Shown one piece after another: positions 48,028-58,873 of a stretch of DNA of 64,000 nucleotides. The stretch spans positions 26,814,082-26,878,081 of the forward strand of contig NC_067207.1 in the NCBI RefSeq assembly GCF_026262505.1, in the 5' to 3' direction. The notes beneath the pieces are model-generated. The model did not search any database, had not been told where the DNA came from, and saw only the letters and a list, made by a program, of their open reading frames with translations. This DNA is from Trichomonas vaginalis G3 (lineage: Eukaryota; Parabasalia; Trichomonadida; Trichomonadidae). A program made the translations under genes and the position numbers. Each line of letters opens with the position of its first letter. Positions within the stretch are counted from its first letter, which is position 1.

Positions 48028-48606
48028 ATGAATAACACAGATTTAAAAATTTTAATTGATGATTTAATATTTAATCAAAATTTTCTTAGTTATTGTGATT
48101 TAAAAGCATATCTCCAAGACTATGATAACAATATAACGGATGATGATATGGAATATTATTATTCATATTATGATAATGAATTTTTGAAATATCATGATAG
48201 AATAATTTCTAAAATTAAAGACAAAATTAAAAATAATGAATATACAAAGGGAAAAACTAAATCACAACTTAAACAATTGAAAGATTTCAAAAATAAAGTA
48301 TTAACAGAAGAAGATATTGATGAATTATATAATTTATATAATCCTGAGCCGCAAAAACAAAAGGAACAAAACGCCCAGGTCCTTCAGACCATAAATGATG
48401 CACAAGCTTTAATTTATGATTCATTAGTTAAACCATATTCAGCCCGGCTTTTAAATGAAGATCAACTTTTGGAATTCATCCTTCAACATAAACTCGAAGC
48501 GGGAAAGTATATCAAACCTTTATATACAGCATATTTAAAACAAATGAATAGAATACATCATCCAAAATTCTGTTTACCAATTGCTGCAGTGATTGAATTT
48601 AAGTAA
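48028..48606 (+). CDS. Outer-element protein with chimeric C-terminus
   Basis: 192 residues, Asp/Tyr/Lys-rich (DDDMEYYYSYYDNEF) with a helical second half (RLLNEDQLLEFILQHKL). Not recognised. The last dozen residues (LPIAAVIEFK) are read from the antisense of the ATPase gene, because a deletion fuses this gene to it at about 48570. The original protein must have ended differently. A short GC-rich hairpin, GGTC-CTTCA-GACC, occurs inside the gene near 48378. Confidence 0.55.
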   Translation: MNNTDLKILIDDLIFNQNFLSYCDLKAYLQDYDNNITDDDMEYYYSYYDNEFLKYHDRIISKIKDKIKNNEYTKGKTKSQLKQLKDFKNKVLTEEDIDELYNLYNPEPQKQKEQNAQVLQTINDAQALIYDSLVKPYSARLLNEDQLLEFILQHKLEAGKYIKPLYTAYLKQMNRIHHPKFCLPIAAVIEFK

Positions 48607-48749
48607 CATTCAGAATATGGAATTTTCATTAATTTTTCCTTAGATAGAGCATTTCTATTATCACTCAATGCTTCATTAATCATATCATCTATGTATGTAT
48701 TATATACTCCTGCTAATTCTTCATAAGGGGTGGATGAATTTAAATCCAT
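48558..48749 (-). pseudogene. Truncated packaging ATPase (outer element)
   Basis: 63 codons identical in start and nearly so in sequence to 266-80 of copy A, up to AAIGKQN. At about 48570 the sequence leaves the ATPase and enters the 192-residue gene, so the P-loop lysine-threonine and all later motifs are gone. Confidence 0.85.
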
Positions 48750-48773
48750 TTAATCAAAAATAAATTTATAATT

Positions 48774-50420
48774 TTAAACATTTCTATTCATCAATATTTC
48801 ATCATATGAACTTCTATACTGTGGTGGTGTACCTGTTGGATGATATTTCAAACCTTCGTCCGGTGTCCATGTCCAATATGTAGTCCTAGTAAACCAAACC
48901 TGAGGAGGATTTGTCACCTTTGAACAGTAAGTGTCATTTTCACCCTGAATGATTGGATAAGCTTTCACTTGTACTGTAACTTGTGAGTTGAAAGTTTCTA
49001 ATCCATCAAAGAATATACCCGCTCCATCACGTTGAACTGGAATAGTGCATAAGAATGAAGTTTTGGTCTTGGTTTTCCATGTTCTAGCTAAGGCGTGCCA
49101 TCATCTGCATTCAGTGGTCTAGTTAATGAGTCCTCGTATTCTTTCCGTGCATTCATTCACTCCATCTAAATCAGAAGCTTGAAGCATACGTGTAAAGAAT
49201 ATGTCACCCACTGTGGTCATCGCTTGATCGGGGAAGTTTCTGGAATCTATAGTGACCTGAAGACCTCGAAGCATTGGATTTTCTAAAACTGTTCTTTGCA
49301 TTGCATTCTTCGGAAATGTTAACACAACATCTGTAACATTATGAAGAGCGTATGAGAAATCTGAGCTAATACCTTCAGGAGTGATGCAACCTCCATTTAG
49401 TGAACGAACGTCAATATGTTGAGCTGGAATCATGAATGGATCTTCCTTACTGAATAAACGTGGTATTGCTTTAACTGATTCTTCAATTAAACTGTATCCT
49501 GGTGTAATGCATTTATCCTCTAAAACTTCCATCTTTGTGCATGAAATAATAACGTCTTCAACTGTTGCCTCAGCAGATGTAGCGGCTAAGCTTGTAATTA
49601 ATTTGGCAGGAAGTCCGATTTGTTGGAATTTGCGATCATATTTATAAACATGATTCATAATCTTTTCATAATTTTCATCAGTTATCTTTTCATAAACGTA
49701 ATTTTGTAAATCAGCAACTCTTAACGGGTCAACCTGACAAAATACTAAAGTATCCCTGAAAACATAATATTTAAGAATGATATCACCAAATGATTTAGGA
49801 TAATCATCGAACGCCTGAAATGCTAACAAATCATTTACCGGAATAATCATATCAAAAGTGACATCAACTTCTTCATTTGCTTTCTTGAAAACTTCTGAAG
49901 GGTCAATATATTTACCACATACTGAGTTATCATATTTTTGAACATTATTATATAACGAATGAACAAACTTTTTAACTTTCCTTTCTGATTTTGGTTTATA
50001 TGTTGCAAATGCGAAAGATTCACGGGCGCAATCCATCTGAAGATAACCGGCATCACCTCTTTCGGTTTCTACTCCTAATTGTTTAAAGCTTTGATTTGAT
50101 GATTTGTAACCAACGAATAAACGCATGCATTTAAAAGCGGCATCACATGTGAAAGGTTTATTTGAAACTAGAGTTGCTTTAACTTTGCGTTTAATATATG
50201 TGTCACCTAATTGGTTCACATCATGAGCCGGATTTGTAATTCTTAAATGAGTTTGTTTATCATCAAAATATGGAGCATCAGAGTCATAGCATGAACTTTC
50301 AAGTTCTCTATAATATCTTCTACCATCATTCTTTGCGAATATTTCATTTATCTTTTCGAATGAATGAAACACATTTCCATTAATCGGTTTAGTGTTTGGC
50401 ACCAAATAGTTAGTCGTCAT
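48774..50420 (-). pseudogene. Major capsid-like gene of the outer element, frameshifted
   Basis: Nearly identical to 291-1928, starting at the same ATG (MTTNYLVPN). Several single-base changes in 49062-49145 (extra bases around TTTTGGTCTTGGTTTTCC, a lost base in CATCATCTGCATT, an extra base in TTCTTTCCG) break the frame after about residue 430; the last 64 residues are read in another frame (48774-48968). The concentration of indels in 80 bases is notable. Confidence 0.85.
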
Positions 50421-50489
50421 TTATTATTAAATAAAAAATCAAAATTAAAAGATGAAAATGAATTTTTAATTTTAATGAAATAATCAACT

Positions 50490-50705
50490 ATGGCTGCAGG
50501 ATTCTTTAAGAAACTGTGGGATAAAGTAAAAAGAGGAGCGCATAAAGTTTGGGAAACATTGAAGAAGGGAGCAAATTGGATATTTAAGAATAAAGAAGCA
50601 ATTAGTGACGTTGCTGAATCAATAACACCAAAAGCTGCCCCAATAAGAGAAATATTAAATAAAGGAGAAAAAGTTTATCAAAGACTTCAACCGATACTAA
50701 GATAA
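50490..50705 (+). CDS. Small amphipathic basic peptide, paralogue 1 (outer element)
   Basis: 71 residues, counterpart of 1998-2210. The first 23 residues match exactly; then TLKKGAN replaces GIKKGAN, and the C-terminal half differs (ITPKAAPIREILNKGEKV). Intact. Same membrane-active or core-protein inference as in copy A. Confidence 0.65.
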   Translation: MAAGFFKKLWDKVKRGAHKVWETLKKGANWIFKNKEAISDVAESITPKAAPIREILNKGEKVYQRLQPILR

Positions 50706-50733
50706 AAATAATATTTATTTATTTATTTTTCCA

Positions 50734-50970
50734 CTATCTACCTCCTATTTTATTAAGTATTCCTTCAGCTATTCCACCAATTGCGTTACCTGCTTGTGCT
50801 CCCATCGCCGGATTACCTGCTTTAGTACCTAATACTCCACCTATGATAGTTCCTGCCGTTTTCGCTACTGGTGCCAAAAAGTTTGCAATGGGTTTAATAA
50901 TCTTTTTATGAACCCAACCCGCAGCTTTCTTAATTCCATCCCATAATTTTTTAAAGAATCCTGCCGCCAT
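50734..50970 (-). CDS. Small amphipathic Gly/Ala-rich peptide, paralogue 2 (outer element)
   Basis: 78 residues from MAAGFFKKLWDGIKKAAGWV, the start that matches copy A; an upstream in-frame ATG at 51009 is less likely because it covers the promoter. It ends NKIGGR, showing the original stop that copy A has lost. Hydrophobic Gly/Ala segment about 33-70. Confidence 0.65.
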   Translation of the reverse strand: MAAGFFKKLWDGIKKAAGWVHKKIIKPIANFLAPVAKTAGTIIGGVLGTKAGNPAMGAQAGNAIGGIAEGILNKIGGR

Positions 50971-51037
50971 TTCTGATTTAATATTAATTAAAAATATATA
51001 TTTCATCACTTATATTCTAATTTTTATTTAATGATAA

Positions 51038-51406
51038 ATGAAACCAATTTTAAAAATAAATGAAACAGAGGAGGGAGAAATAAATGAAAGTGAAAATGTT
51101 CAACAAAAAATAAACGTTGTTAAACCAATTACTGAAATAAAAATTTTTTCATCTGTTGAAGAATTTAATGACTATTATGCCAATAATAAAAAATTATTTG
51201 AAGAATTGACAACATGTAAATTGAATAAAATGTTTAAAGTTGATGGATTCAAAATTTCAAAAATAAAGGGGGTGGTTAGTTTGAAATCTATTCCTCAATC
51301 AAGAATCACCTCATTAATGAAAATTGATGATTTAACAAAAAGAATAGAAGAGATTGAAGAAAGAATGAATCAAATAATTGATTTCATAAATTCAAATAAT
51401 CATTAG
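51038..51406 (+). CDS. Small acidic coiled protein (outer element)
   Basis: 122 residues, counterpart of 2538-2945 without the nine-codon hairpin insert and with a plain C-terminus (DFINSNNH). It probably represents the ancestral form. Unknown function. Confidence 0.6.
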   Translation: MKPILKINETEEGEINESENVQQKINVVKPITEIKIFSSVEEFNDYYANNKKLFEELTTCKLNKMFKVDGFKISKIKGVVSLKSIPQSRITSLMKIDDLTKRIEEIEERMNQIIDFINSNNH

Positions 51407-51520
51407 TTTCTTAAAGTTCTATGTTGAACTCATCAAATTTCTTTTTCTCGTTTATGAGGTCTTTGATTATGGTAGTGAATCTTTTATTCATGAAAATAAT
51501 TATTTCTAATTTCTTTTTAA
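51407..51520. other. Remains of deleted accessory genes
   Basis: Where copy A has the 161- and 195-residue genes, only short edges remain, including one copy of a repeated block (GGTAGTGAATCTTTTATTC, about 51473-51525) that occurs again at 51543-51595. Confidence 0.6.
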
Positions 51521-51958
51521 AGTTTATTTTTTATTTCATTATGGTAGTGAATCTTTTATTCATGAAAATAATTATTTCTAATTTCTTTTACTCGTTTATG
51601 AGGTCTTTGATTATGACTTTATTGATTCCATTCAGGATTTAAACAATGTTTAATTAATCGCGGAATATCTGACATCATCTATATATAGCTTCTTTTATAA
51701 AAGATAAAAAATAAATTATTTTAAAATTAATGTTAATTTTTTAATGCGTTTATTTCATTATGTTTGGGCTGAGTGTAAATGTCTTACAATTTTGAAAATT
51801 TTTTAAATCTTGATTTATTCAAAAACGTAAGAATAAAAACCGTAAGAATCATACATTTTTTACTTCATATGTTAAAAAAAATGATACAAAATCACTCGAT
51901 ATTGCATGAATTCTTACGTTTACAAAAAAAGTCACACAACCCTCCCTATCATACTACT
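51521..51958. repeat. Outer element right terminal inverted repeat
   Basis: About 440 bp, the inverted partner of 29042-29251 plus 43004-43235. It contains the first codons of the accessory gene (51637-51686) and ends CTCCCTATCATACTACT. The region 51735-51765 shows the uninterrupted insertion site of the inner element. Confidence 0.88.
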
Positions 51959-51964
51959 TTGCTT
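51959..51964. repeat. Right 6-bp target-site duplication (TTGCTT)
   Basis: Matches 29036-29041. Confidence 0.85.
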
Positions 51965-52225
51965 TGACTAAATTTTTGATAATCTGTATGATTAAAGCTT
52001 CTTATGTATAGACTGTGATAGATTTAATCAATCTGTAATTTCATCAAAAATATTGCATGAATTTTGCTATAATCTAATTTAGATTTTAACTTAGATAAAA
52101 AAGAGCAAACATTATGTATAGAGATATTCATAACTAAACTGTTGTAGTTACTATTATGAACAACAAAGTTAAGTTACCTTTATTGAGAGTAGATTCACTT
52201 CACTTTGAAAATTAACTCCACTCAA

Positions 52226-52515
52226 GGGTGTCAGTGGATCTACTCCGCTAATTGGTGCATCGGATATTGATAACCTTAAAGCTGTTAAATATCTTATTTG
52301 TATTGGAGCTAATATAGAAGCAAAAAATGATAATGGAGAAACTTCGCTCCATTAAGCATCATTTTTTGGCAATCTCGAAGTTGTTAAATATCTTGTTTCT
52401 GTCGGAGCTAATATAGAAGCAAAAGATGTTCATGGGTGCACTCCTTTCCTTTATTGAAAAGTTTAAATATCTTATCTCTGCTGGAGCTGAATTTGATAAG
52501 ATAAATACGGAAAAA
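52226..52515 (+). pseudogene. Ankyrin-repeat pseudogene
   Basis: Three ankyrin units are readable with stops and shifts: GSTPLIGASDIDNLKAVKYL, ICIGANIEAKNDNGETSLH (then TAA), FFGNLEVVKYLVSVGANIEA, DVHGCTPFLY and a broken third. The consensus is that of the large ankyrin families of trichomonads. No start codon and at least two stops. The rest of 51965-52836 shows no gene. Confidence 0.8.
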
Positions 52516-52836
52516 CCGTTCTACAATTAACAGTTCATAAGATTCAAAATTATATACTTTCACTTGCACAAAATTCATCAGAGCATGCTTGAGAAATCAT
52601 GTTTTGCAATTCAAAAACACTTTATGTATGAATTGACACTTTACATGTTCCCCAGAGTTCGAAAAATATTTGTTCGAGTCCCCAAATGTCCACCAAGCGA
52701 CATCCTTAAAATGAGTTTATTGGGATCACTTAGTGAACTGTACTTGTCTTGAAAATACTCAAAATTTTGAGAATGTTTATTTCTCAAAGATTGGCAATTT
52801 TTTTATCTTTAAAAATGTCACTTTTTTATCAAAAAA

Positions 52837-55737
52837 ATGTTTTTCTATCTTTTCCTCATTATATTAGTAATCCTCTTATATATTATTGCAAGGAGGCTTT
52901 ATTACTATGTGATGAAGAAGATATTAGTTAACTTTTTTGATGCAGATGTTTCATTTTCTGCTGGTTACAATTTCTTCTCCATTTCCAATCTGAAAATCGA
53001 AAATAACATTGGTAGGCTTACGTGCAAGTACGTTTCAGTTAATTTGTTCGACAGAAAACTTTTGATTTTTTCACAAGTTGAAACTAACTTTGATTACGAA
53101 GTTATCCGGAAAGCATTTAACATTATTCAACGCGCAATAATACATAAAGACTCTGGATTATCATTTTTCTACAATTGGAGTGTTATTATCAACGGAATGA
53201 CGATTAAAGGCGAACGCAAGCTTGAAATTACTAAAGCAGCATTCAAACTCTCTTCTTCTAAATTTGATTTCCAAATCGAGAACTTTAATTACGAAGATGA
53301 ACAGCTTTTCCTCAAAATTCCAAAATTATCTCAAGCATTCCATTATTTTGGCCATATCCCAAAGCTAATATCATTCTTACGTCCCAAAGTTGAAGTAATA
53401 ATCAACAAAAATGTAATTCAAGCAAAAGTTTATTCATTAAAAGCTTATTCACAGAAATCTCCCATTTGGAGGTTCACATCCGACGAATGCGATGCAGAGA
53501 TTACATTTCGACAAAAAGAAACCATCGGTACCTCAACAAATACCTCAATAACTTTTTCATTTCCTCTTAATTTGAATATTTCTCTTGTTGAGAGTAATTT
53601 TATTATGACAATCCCTTGTCTTCTTGGAACATCAGGTAACAGCATCCTCGACATGAAGATTACTGCTTTAGAATTGAAAACAGGAATAATAAGTGCGAAA
53701 ACCTTTGATGTTACGATACATACATCGATATTACCAATGATAATTCATCCAATACTATTCGACAACACTAAATTTTCGTTCGAAGACTTTAATGTCAAAG
53801 CAGAATTAAATCAAAATTCATTTTTCAAGATAATTTCGAAGAATTATGAACAATGCCAGCGTACATTCAAGTCAACTAAGACTCAGCTTGAGTTTGATCT
53901 ATCTCATAGCCGCCCATTGTTTGTAGAAGTTGAAGATATAAATTTAGATATGCACCAGCTTATTCAAATGAACACTTTCCATCTCAAATACGCATTCTTG
54001 ACCGATATAATGGAAGTTCTCAAGCTTATTAATAACTCAAGTTACTTTTCTAATAATTATAAAATTATTACTAAAAAAGGAACAGTTGAGAACGTTTCCA
54101 TATTGAATGCCACCTCTATCTCAGACGCTACGATCAACGTAAACAAGAAACCGAACGCTACAATCGAGAGATCTCGAAATATGGTCGACTCCATCTTCCC
54201 AGGGGCCATCAATATCAGCCACGTGGTCGGTGTTCAGGAATATTCTATAACATGTAAAGCCGGTGAATTGGTGTCTTCTACGATAGATGTGGCCGATTTC
54301 GAAATTGAGGGTATGGTCTATCTTTTGTTGCTGGCAGGAGAGATCAAACAACTTGAATTTTGCGGTATGATTGATATTATCGCAAAATCTGCCCACGTTT
54401 CCATGAAAAATGTCCAAATTCCTCCACTTTGGATGATTTCAATGGACATTGGAGAGGCAGGAATACTCCTAGGCAAAGAAGCAATCACGGCTTATAACGT
54501 AATCGGCGATTTAACTGATTTTAAGTTCGAAACAATTTCGACATCTCAAGGAATTGTTGGAAAAATCGGAAATGTCATACCTCAGAAGGATGGCCGTGCA
54601 AAGATATCTTTGGAAGAACTGAATAATAACGGTTTTGTACTAAAAGTCGTGAATTTATTCTTCCAAAACCAAAAGCCAACGAAAATATCGGCAGAAGAGG
54701 TCACATTCGGTAATTGTGTAGCAAGAGATTATAGATACGACTTCATTCGTAATGAAATGAAGTCTTCTTTCGTTAATCTTGATTTAGATCACATGAAAGT
54801 CGATTTCGCATCATCATACTTCTCTTACGCATCCATTGACCAACTGAATGTTGGTAATTACTCGTTAACCAGCGTAGAGATCGTTGTTTCGACCAGTTTC
54901 AAAATTAATGCGAAATCTTTTTCATGTATCAGCCGTCCTGGACTTACAATCAACGCAGAAAACATTGGTGTTGATGTAACAGACGTAATTGATATAACAT
55001 CTACTAATGTTGATGTTCAATTATGGATGAAATTCGATTTTCATCAAATCTTTAATTTAATTCAAGGAAAATCCATTTGTTTGAACTTGGATAAGATCTC
55101 AATCAAGTTTACAGACGGAAGAATGCCTGTTAACCTTGCTGAATTGAAGAGATTCATCTTTTCTTTCACAAATACGAAATCTGAAAATAATTTCACAACT
55201 TGTGGAAGATTTACAGCAGAATCATTTGATTTTTATGATATAATAGTCGAACCAAGACTCATTATGTACATTTCTCCTTGCGAAAACTGTATTTCTTTCT
55301 TAATTTCGATATCCAACTACAAAACAATCGAAAAATGTTCATTAAAGATCGTGGATTGTTATATAAACTCCAAGAAAGATGATATCGCAAGAATGTCCAG
55401 TGTTTTCTCTCCAATTATCCCTGAATTATCTAATTCACCTCCAATTTTCTCTGAAATCCTTTCAATTGAAGAACTAGACATCGGAGGATTCCCTCTTTCA
55501 CTCAGTTATCTTGATAATACATCTTATTTGTTCGGATCAGAAAGAATTTTCCAATTTGCCATGCCGCCGATGATTATTAACAAGAGGACAATGTCATTTG
55601 GTGGTCTTATTTACTATGTGTTGATGGAAAGAAAGAGACAGATTGTTTCAATGACAGAAAACACGATTCAAAAGGAAAGTGACAACAAAGATCAGAATAA
55701 CTCATCAGGAAAGAACAAATCAGGTGGAAAGAAGTAA
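52837..55737 (+). CDS. Long membrane-anchored beta-rich protein (possible bridge-like lipid transfer protein)
   Basis: 966 residues. An N-terminal membrane helix (FFYLFLIILVILLYIIA, about 2-18) is followed by a very long beta-rich body with no low-complexity linkers and a Lys/Asn/Gly-rich end. Such an N-anchored extended beta protein fits the bridge-like lipid-transfer (VPS13/SABRE-type) architecture, which moves lipids between membranes at contact sites. It is much shorter than typical members and I see no signature motif, so this is a structural guess. The start is supported by TGTCACTTTTTTATC, with TCACTT about 20 bases upstream. Codon use is GC-richer and host-like. Confidence 0.5.
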   Translation: MFFYLFLIILVILLYIIARRLYYYVMKKILVNFFDADVSFSAGYNFFSISNLKIENNIGRLTCKYVSVNLFDRKLLIFSQVETNFDYEVIRKAFNIIQRAIIHKDSGLSFFYNWSVIINGMTIKGERKLEITKAAFKLSSSKFDFQIENFNYEDEQLFLKIPKLSQAFHYFGHIPKLISFLRPKVEVIINKNVIQAKVYSLKAYSQKSPIWRFTSDECDAEITFRQKETIGTSTNTSITFSFPLNLNISLVESNFIMTIPCLLGTSGNSILDMKITALELKTGIISAKTFDVTIHTSILPMIIHPILFDNTKFSFEDFNVKAELNQNSFFKIISKNYEQCQRTFKSTKTQLEFDLSHSRPLFVEVEDINLDMHQLIQMNTFHLKYAFLTDIMEVLKLINNSSYFSNNYKIITKKGTVENVSILNATSISDATINVNKKPNATIERSRNMVDSIFPGAINISHVVGVQEYSITCKAGELVSSTIDVADFEIEGMVYLLLLAGEIKQLEFCGMIDIIAKSAHVSMKNVQIPPLWMISMDIGEAGILLGKEAITAYNVIGDLTDFKFETISTSQGIVGKIGNVIPQKDGRAKISLEELNNNGFVLKVVNLFFQNQKPTKISAEEVTFGNCVARDYRYDFIRNEMKSSFVNLDLDHMKVDFASSYFSYASIDQLNVGNYSLTSVEIVVSTSFKINAKSFSCISRPGLTINAENIGVDVTDVIDITSTNVDVQLWMKFDFHQIFNLIQGKSICLNLDKISIKFTDGRMPVNLAELKRFIFSFTNTKSENNFTTCGRFTAESFDFYDIIVEPRLIMYISPCENCISFLISISNYKTIEKCSLKIVDCYINSKKDDIARMSSVFSPIIPELSNSPPIFSEILSIEELDIGGFPLSLSYLDNTSYLFGSERIFQFAMPPMIINKRTMSFGGLIYYVLMERKRQIVSMTENTIQKESDNKDQNNSSGKNKSGGKK

Positions 55738-56366
55738 TTCTATATATATATATTTTTGTTTTGTTTGTATTTAAAATATAAAAATTTGCGAAATTTTTAT
55801 GAAAATTTTAATTAATAAACCCACTATCGTGGCTTAGACCTCTACAACTTACACTCCCACGATTCCTGTGAAAAAAAAACTATTTAAAAAATATATTTGG
55901 AGTAAAATGTTTTGAATATATGTTTCTTCTGATATAAAATCTATTTATTTTATCAATTCCAGTCATTGTGTGAGATTGAACTATTTCAAATTTACTTAGA
56001 TCTATGAGAGGAGTTAATCCATCATTATTCTTTTTCGTATTTTTCTGCTTCTACTAAGAAAAAATATATAATTACTCCAAGTTAATCTCTGGATGATTCC
56101 CTCATGACTTGAATTCAATACCTAATATCCAGAGGGTCTATATATGATACAGCTGAAATAAGTACTCCTACAAGATAATCTAATGATAGTTCTAATATGA
56201 GCAGTGTAGATCCATATTTGGGTGAAATTTTGAAATGATGGAATAGGAATTAGTCATTCATAAGCGATGTCTTTTTGTAATGGCTTCATGTGCGATATAC
56301 AGGATCCAAAATAATCATGGCTAGATATTCGATCAAAATAAAAAAAATTGACAATTTTCCAAAAAA
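55738..56366. other. Gene-free spacer
   Basis: AT-rich; a TA dinucleotide run right after the stop (55742-55755). No gene seen. Confidence 0.6.
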
Positions 56367-57011
56367 ATGGATTCACAACTTGATTTACTTGAGCAACATA
56401 TTGCCCAACTCGAGCAAATTGTCTACAAGGAAAAGGTTATCTATCCAGATCCACCAGTTCGTGAGGAAGACCACATTGACCCAGAATTAATCAAAATGAT
56501 GAAAGATAAAAACCTCTGGAGCTATTCAGGTGTTCGTCGTGTTCCAGCAGACTACTACCAGAAGCCTCTTGATTATCGTATGCAATGCGTTGGCTGCCAA
56601 AAGATAGAACAACTCTGCAAGTGCGTTCTTTTTGAAGTTAAGGATGCTCCAGATAAAAATAAGAGATTTGTTTGCCTTTGCATTCAATACGTTGACAGCT
56701 TCAGCTCCAGTAAGTTGCAAGCCGTCATTTCAAAATTACTTGGCAAGAACGTTACAGATATCGGTTTAGCAGATGAAAATATTGCTACAGAACTCACTGG
56801 ATCTAAGCATAACGCTATGACACCAGTTTTTATGCGACCATCTAAAAAATACGAAACATATGAAGTTCCTATCATCCTTTCTGAGAAAATTGCAGCCCTC
56901 GACCCACACTTCTTCTGGCTAGGTGGTGGAGAAATCGATACAAAGTTCGGAATTGAAACTCGCAAGTTTATTACAACTTTCAAGCCATATATCGCAGACA
57001 TCTCTGCCTAA
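56367..57011 (+). CDS. YbaK/aminoacyl-tRNA deacylase-domain protein
   Basis: 214 residues. The first 100 form a helical, Cys-containing lead (MQCVGCQKIEQLCKCVLFEV) of unknown role. From about residue 110 the YbaK/ProX fold is recognisable: KLQAVISKLLGKNVTDIGLA, ELTGSKHNAMTPVFM with the conserved G..x.G.xxP-like loop, VPIILSEKIAAL, and FFWLGGGEIDTKFGIET, the conserved glycine-rich strand near the end. Members remove mischarged amino acids from tRNA (for instance Ala or Cys from tRNA-Pro). The Cys pair pattern at the front could bind a metal. Intact, host-like codon use. Confidence 0.8.
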   Translation: MDSQLDLLEQHIAQLEQIVYKEKVIYPDPPVREEDHIDPELIKMMKDKNLWSYSGVRRVPADYYQKPLDYRMQCVGCQKIEQLCKCVLFEVKDAPDKNKRFVCLCIQYVDSFSSSKLQAVISKLLGKNVTDIGLADENIATELTGSKHNAMTPVFMRPSKKYETYEVPIILSEKIAALDPHFFWLGGGEIDTKFGIETRKFITTFKPYIADISA

Positions 57012-57477
57012 ATTTACATCAGAGAGATATAAAATATAATACTACCAACATATTGTGCTATTATTTTTATAATTTTAAATTTTTTTGTTTATTAGGTTTT
57101 CTCTTTGTAAGTAATGACAACTCTTGAACTTTTGTTGAATATATTAACAAAGAAAATGATAAAAGAAGTAAATTAATAACAACAAATGAAAATAATAAGT
57201 TTCGCATATATTATCTATAGATACATGTAGTTATATTTATGTATAAGGCTTACATCCAAATTTTTTGGTTTCAATAATCAAGATGTCTATGGATCCTAAG
57301 TGGGTGTTCTTTTTATATTGGATATGAGTGGATTGTCCTTTTCTTGAGGGATCACTACCTTAATTATCAAATAGAAAACAGGATGATCAATAAGTCTATA
57401 AACTTTTGATCCTGATTCAAACATTTTCTTGGATCAATAATAAGAATGATTACATTAGAAATAATAATAAATATAGT
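57012..57477. other. Gene-free spacer
   Basis: 3' flanks of the converging YbaK and Hsp70 genes. No other feature seen. Confidence 0.6.
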
Positions 57478-58547
57478 TTAGTGACATAAATCTCGATATT
57501 GTCGTTCAAATGATATCAATGACTGTTTGATTTTGTCTGCATACTTTTTCATAGAATCTTCATCTTCTGCAACAAAAGCTTCCTCAATTAAATTAAGATT
57601 TTCTTTGCAAATTTCGATAGCTTTAGTATTCGATTGATTTTTGGCTTTTTTGAGGTATTTCTTAAAACTATCTTCTAATTCTCCAAGTTCTTCATCAAGA
57701 TTTCTTTGGTTAACGCCAATCCTCGCTCTGCTTTCTTCAATCTGCTCTGGAGTCATATTTGTCAATTTGTTCTCAGCTTCAACACGTGGAAGAAATTTTG
57801 AGACATCGAGATCCATTGTCTGCACCTTTCCTCCTTCAACATCTAATAATTCGAATGTCATGTGCAAACAGTTTTGTTCATCAACTTGGAAAGTAACCCT
57901 GACACTTTCTTCTCTTGCCTTCATTTTCCCTGTTAATCCAGTGATAATATATCTGCCTATTTCTTTAGAATCTTCATAACTTTCTCCTTGTAAAACAGCC
58001 ATCAATATTTCCTTTTGATTGTCAAACTGGGTAGTTGCAATATTTATGACTGGTTCTGTTGGAAGTTTTGATCCTTTCTTAATCATTGGATAATAAGAAT
58101 ATTCGTTCAATAAATTTTCATAACAAAGGTATCCATATGTAATTGATACAGATTCAATCATTTGTTTCGGGAAACTTTTAGGGATAATTCTTCTAGTCTC
58201 CGTGTTGTGTTTCACAAATTCGAAGAATGATTTTTGAGATGCGCCAATACAAACAGCGGTGAGTGGATCAACTGAGTTAAGAACTTTGATATTGTCGTTT
58301 GAAAATTCGTCTTCAAGACATTCTTTGACACGGTAGATAAGAGATGAACCACCAACTAAAAGTATGTATTCGACTTTGATATCATTGTGTTCTTTAAGAA
58401 GTTTACGAACAATATCAATAGTTCGTGAGATAAGAGGGTCAACTATGTTTTCGAATATCTTCCTAGTGACGGTGTATTCGATAAGATTTCCATTGATTTG
58501 AAGAGAGATTTTATCTTGTCTGCGTGTGCTAGAGATGTGTTGTATCA

Positions 58548-58549
58548 TA
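58548..58549. repeat. TA target duplication (left)
   Basis: TA here and at 60684-60685 flank the inverted ends AGACRARTTACGG, as in Tc1/mariner elements. Confidence 0.6.
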
Positions 58550-58873
58550 AGACAAATTACGGAAAGTGAACTCAAACAAAAAGTGACACAATGCATTTGC
58601 CAACCAAATAACTTTACAAAGCAAAAACTTAAATTACTTGTCAAGCTTACTATTCTTATTTTAACAATTAAAAAATTAAATTTTATTTTTTATTTAAAAA
58701 AATCATCTTATATCATCTGATATATATATATAACAGCATTAATATTTCAATGATTCACAAATCAACTTTTTCATTATTTTAAATAATTATAGAATATATA
58801 CCGACTTTTTGTACATAAATATTTTTAGATTCAATAATGATTTACGGTTTTTTTCAAAACTTATAATTTTCAA

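Larger units (their letters stand above)
29042..51958. mobile_element. Outer Polinton-like element (copy B), interrupted by a second element
   Basis: The element runs from AGTAGTATGATAGGGAGGG at 29042 to its complement, ending CCCTCCCTATCATACTACT, at 51958, flanked by TTGCTT. Without the inserted inner element and its duplicated bases it is about 9.2 kb. It carries a protein-primed B-family polymerase, a capsid-like gene, two amphipathic peptides, an acidic coiled protein and unknowns. The polymerase and capsid genes are frameshifted, and the ATPase gene is almost all deleted at about 48570. There is no recognisable integrase. It is a dead deletion derivative of the family represented by copy A. 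Confidence 0.9.
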
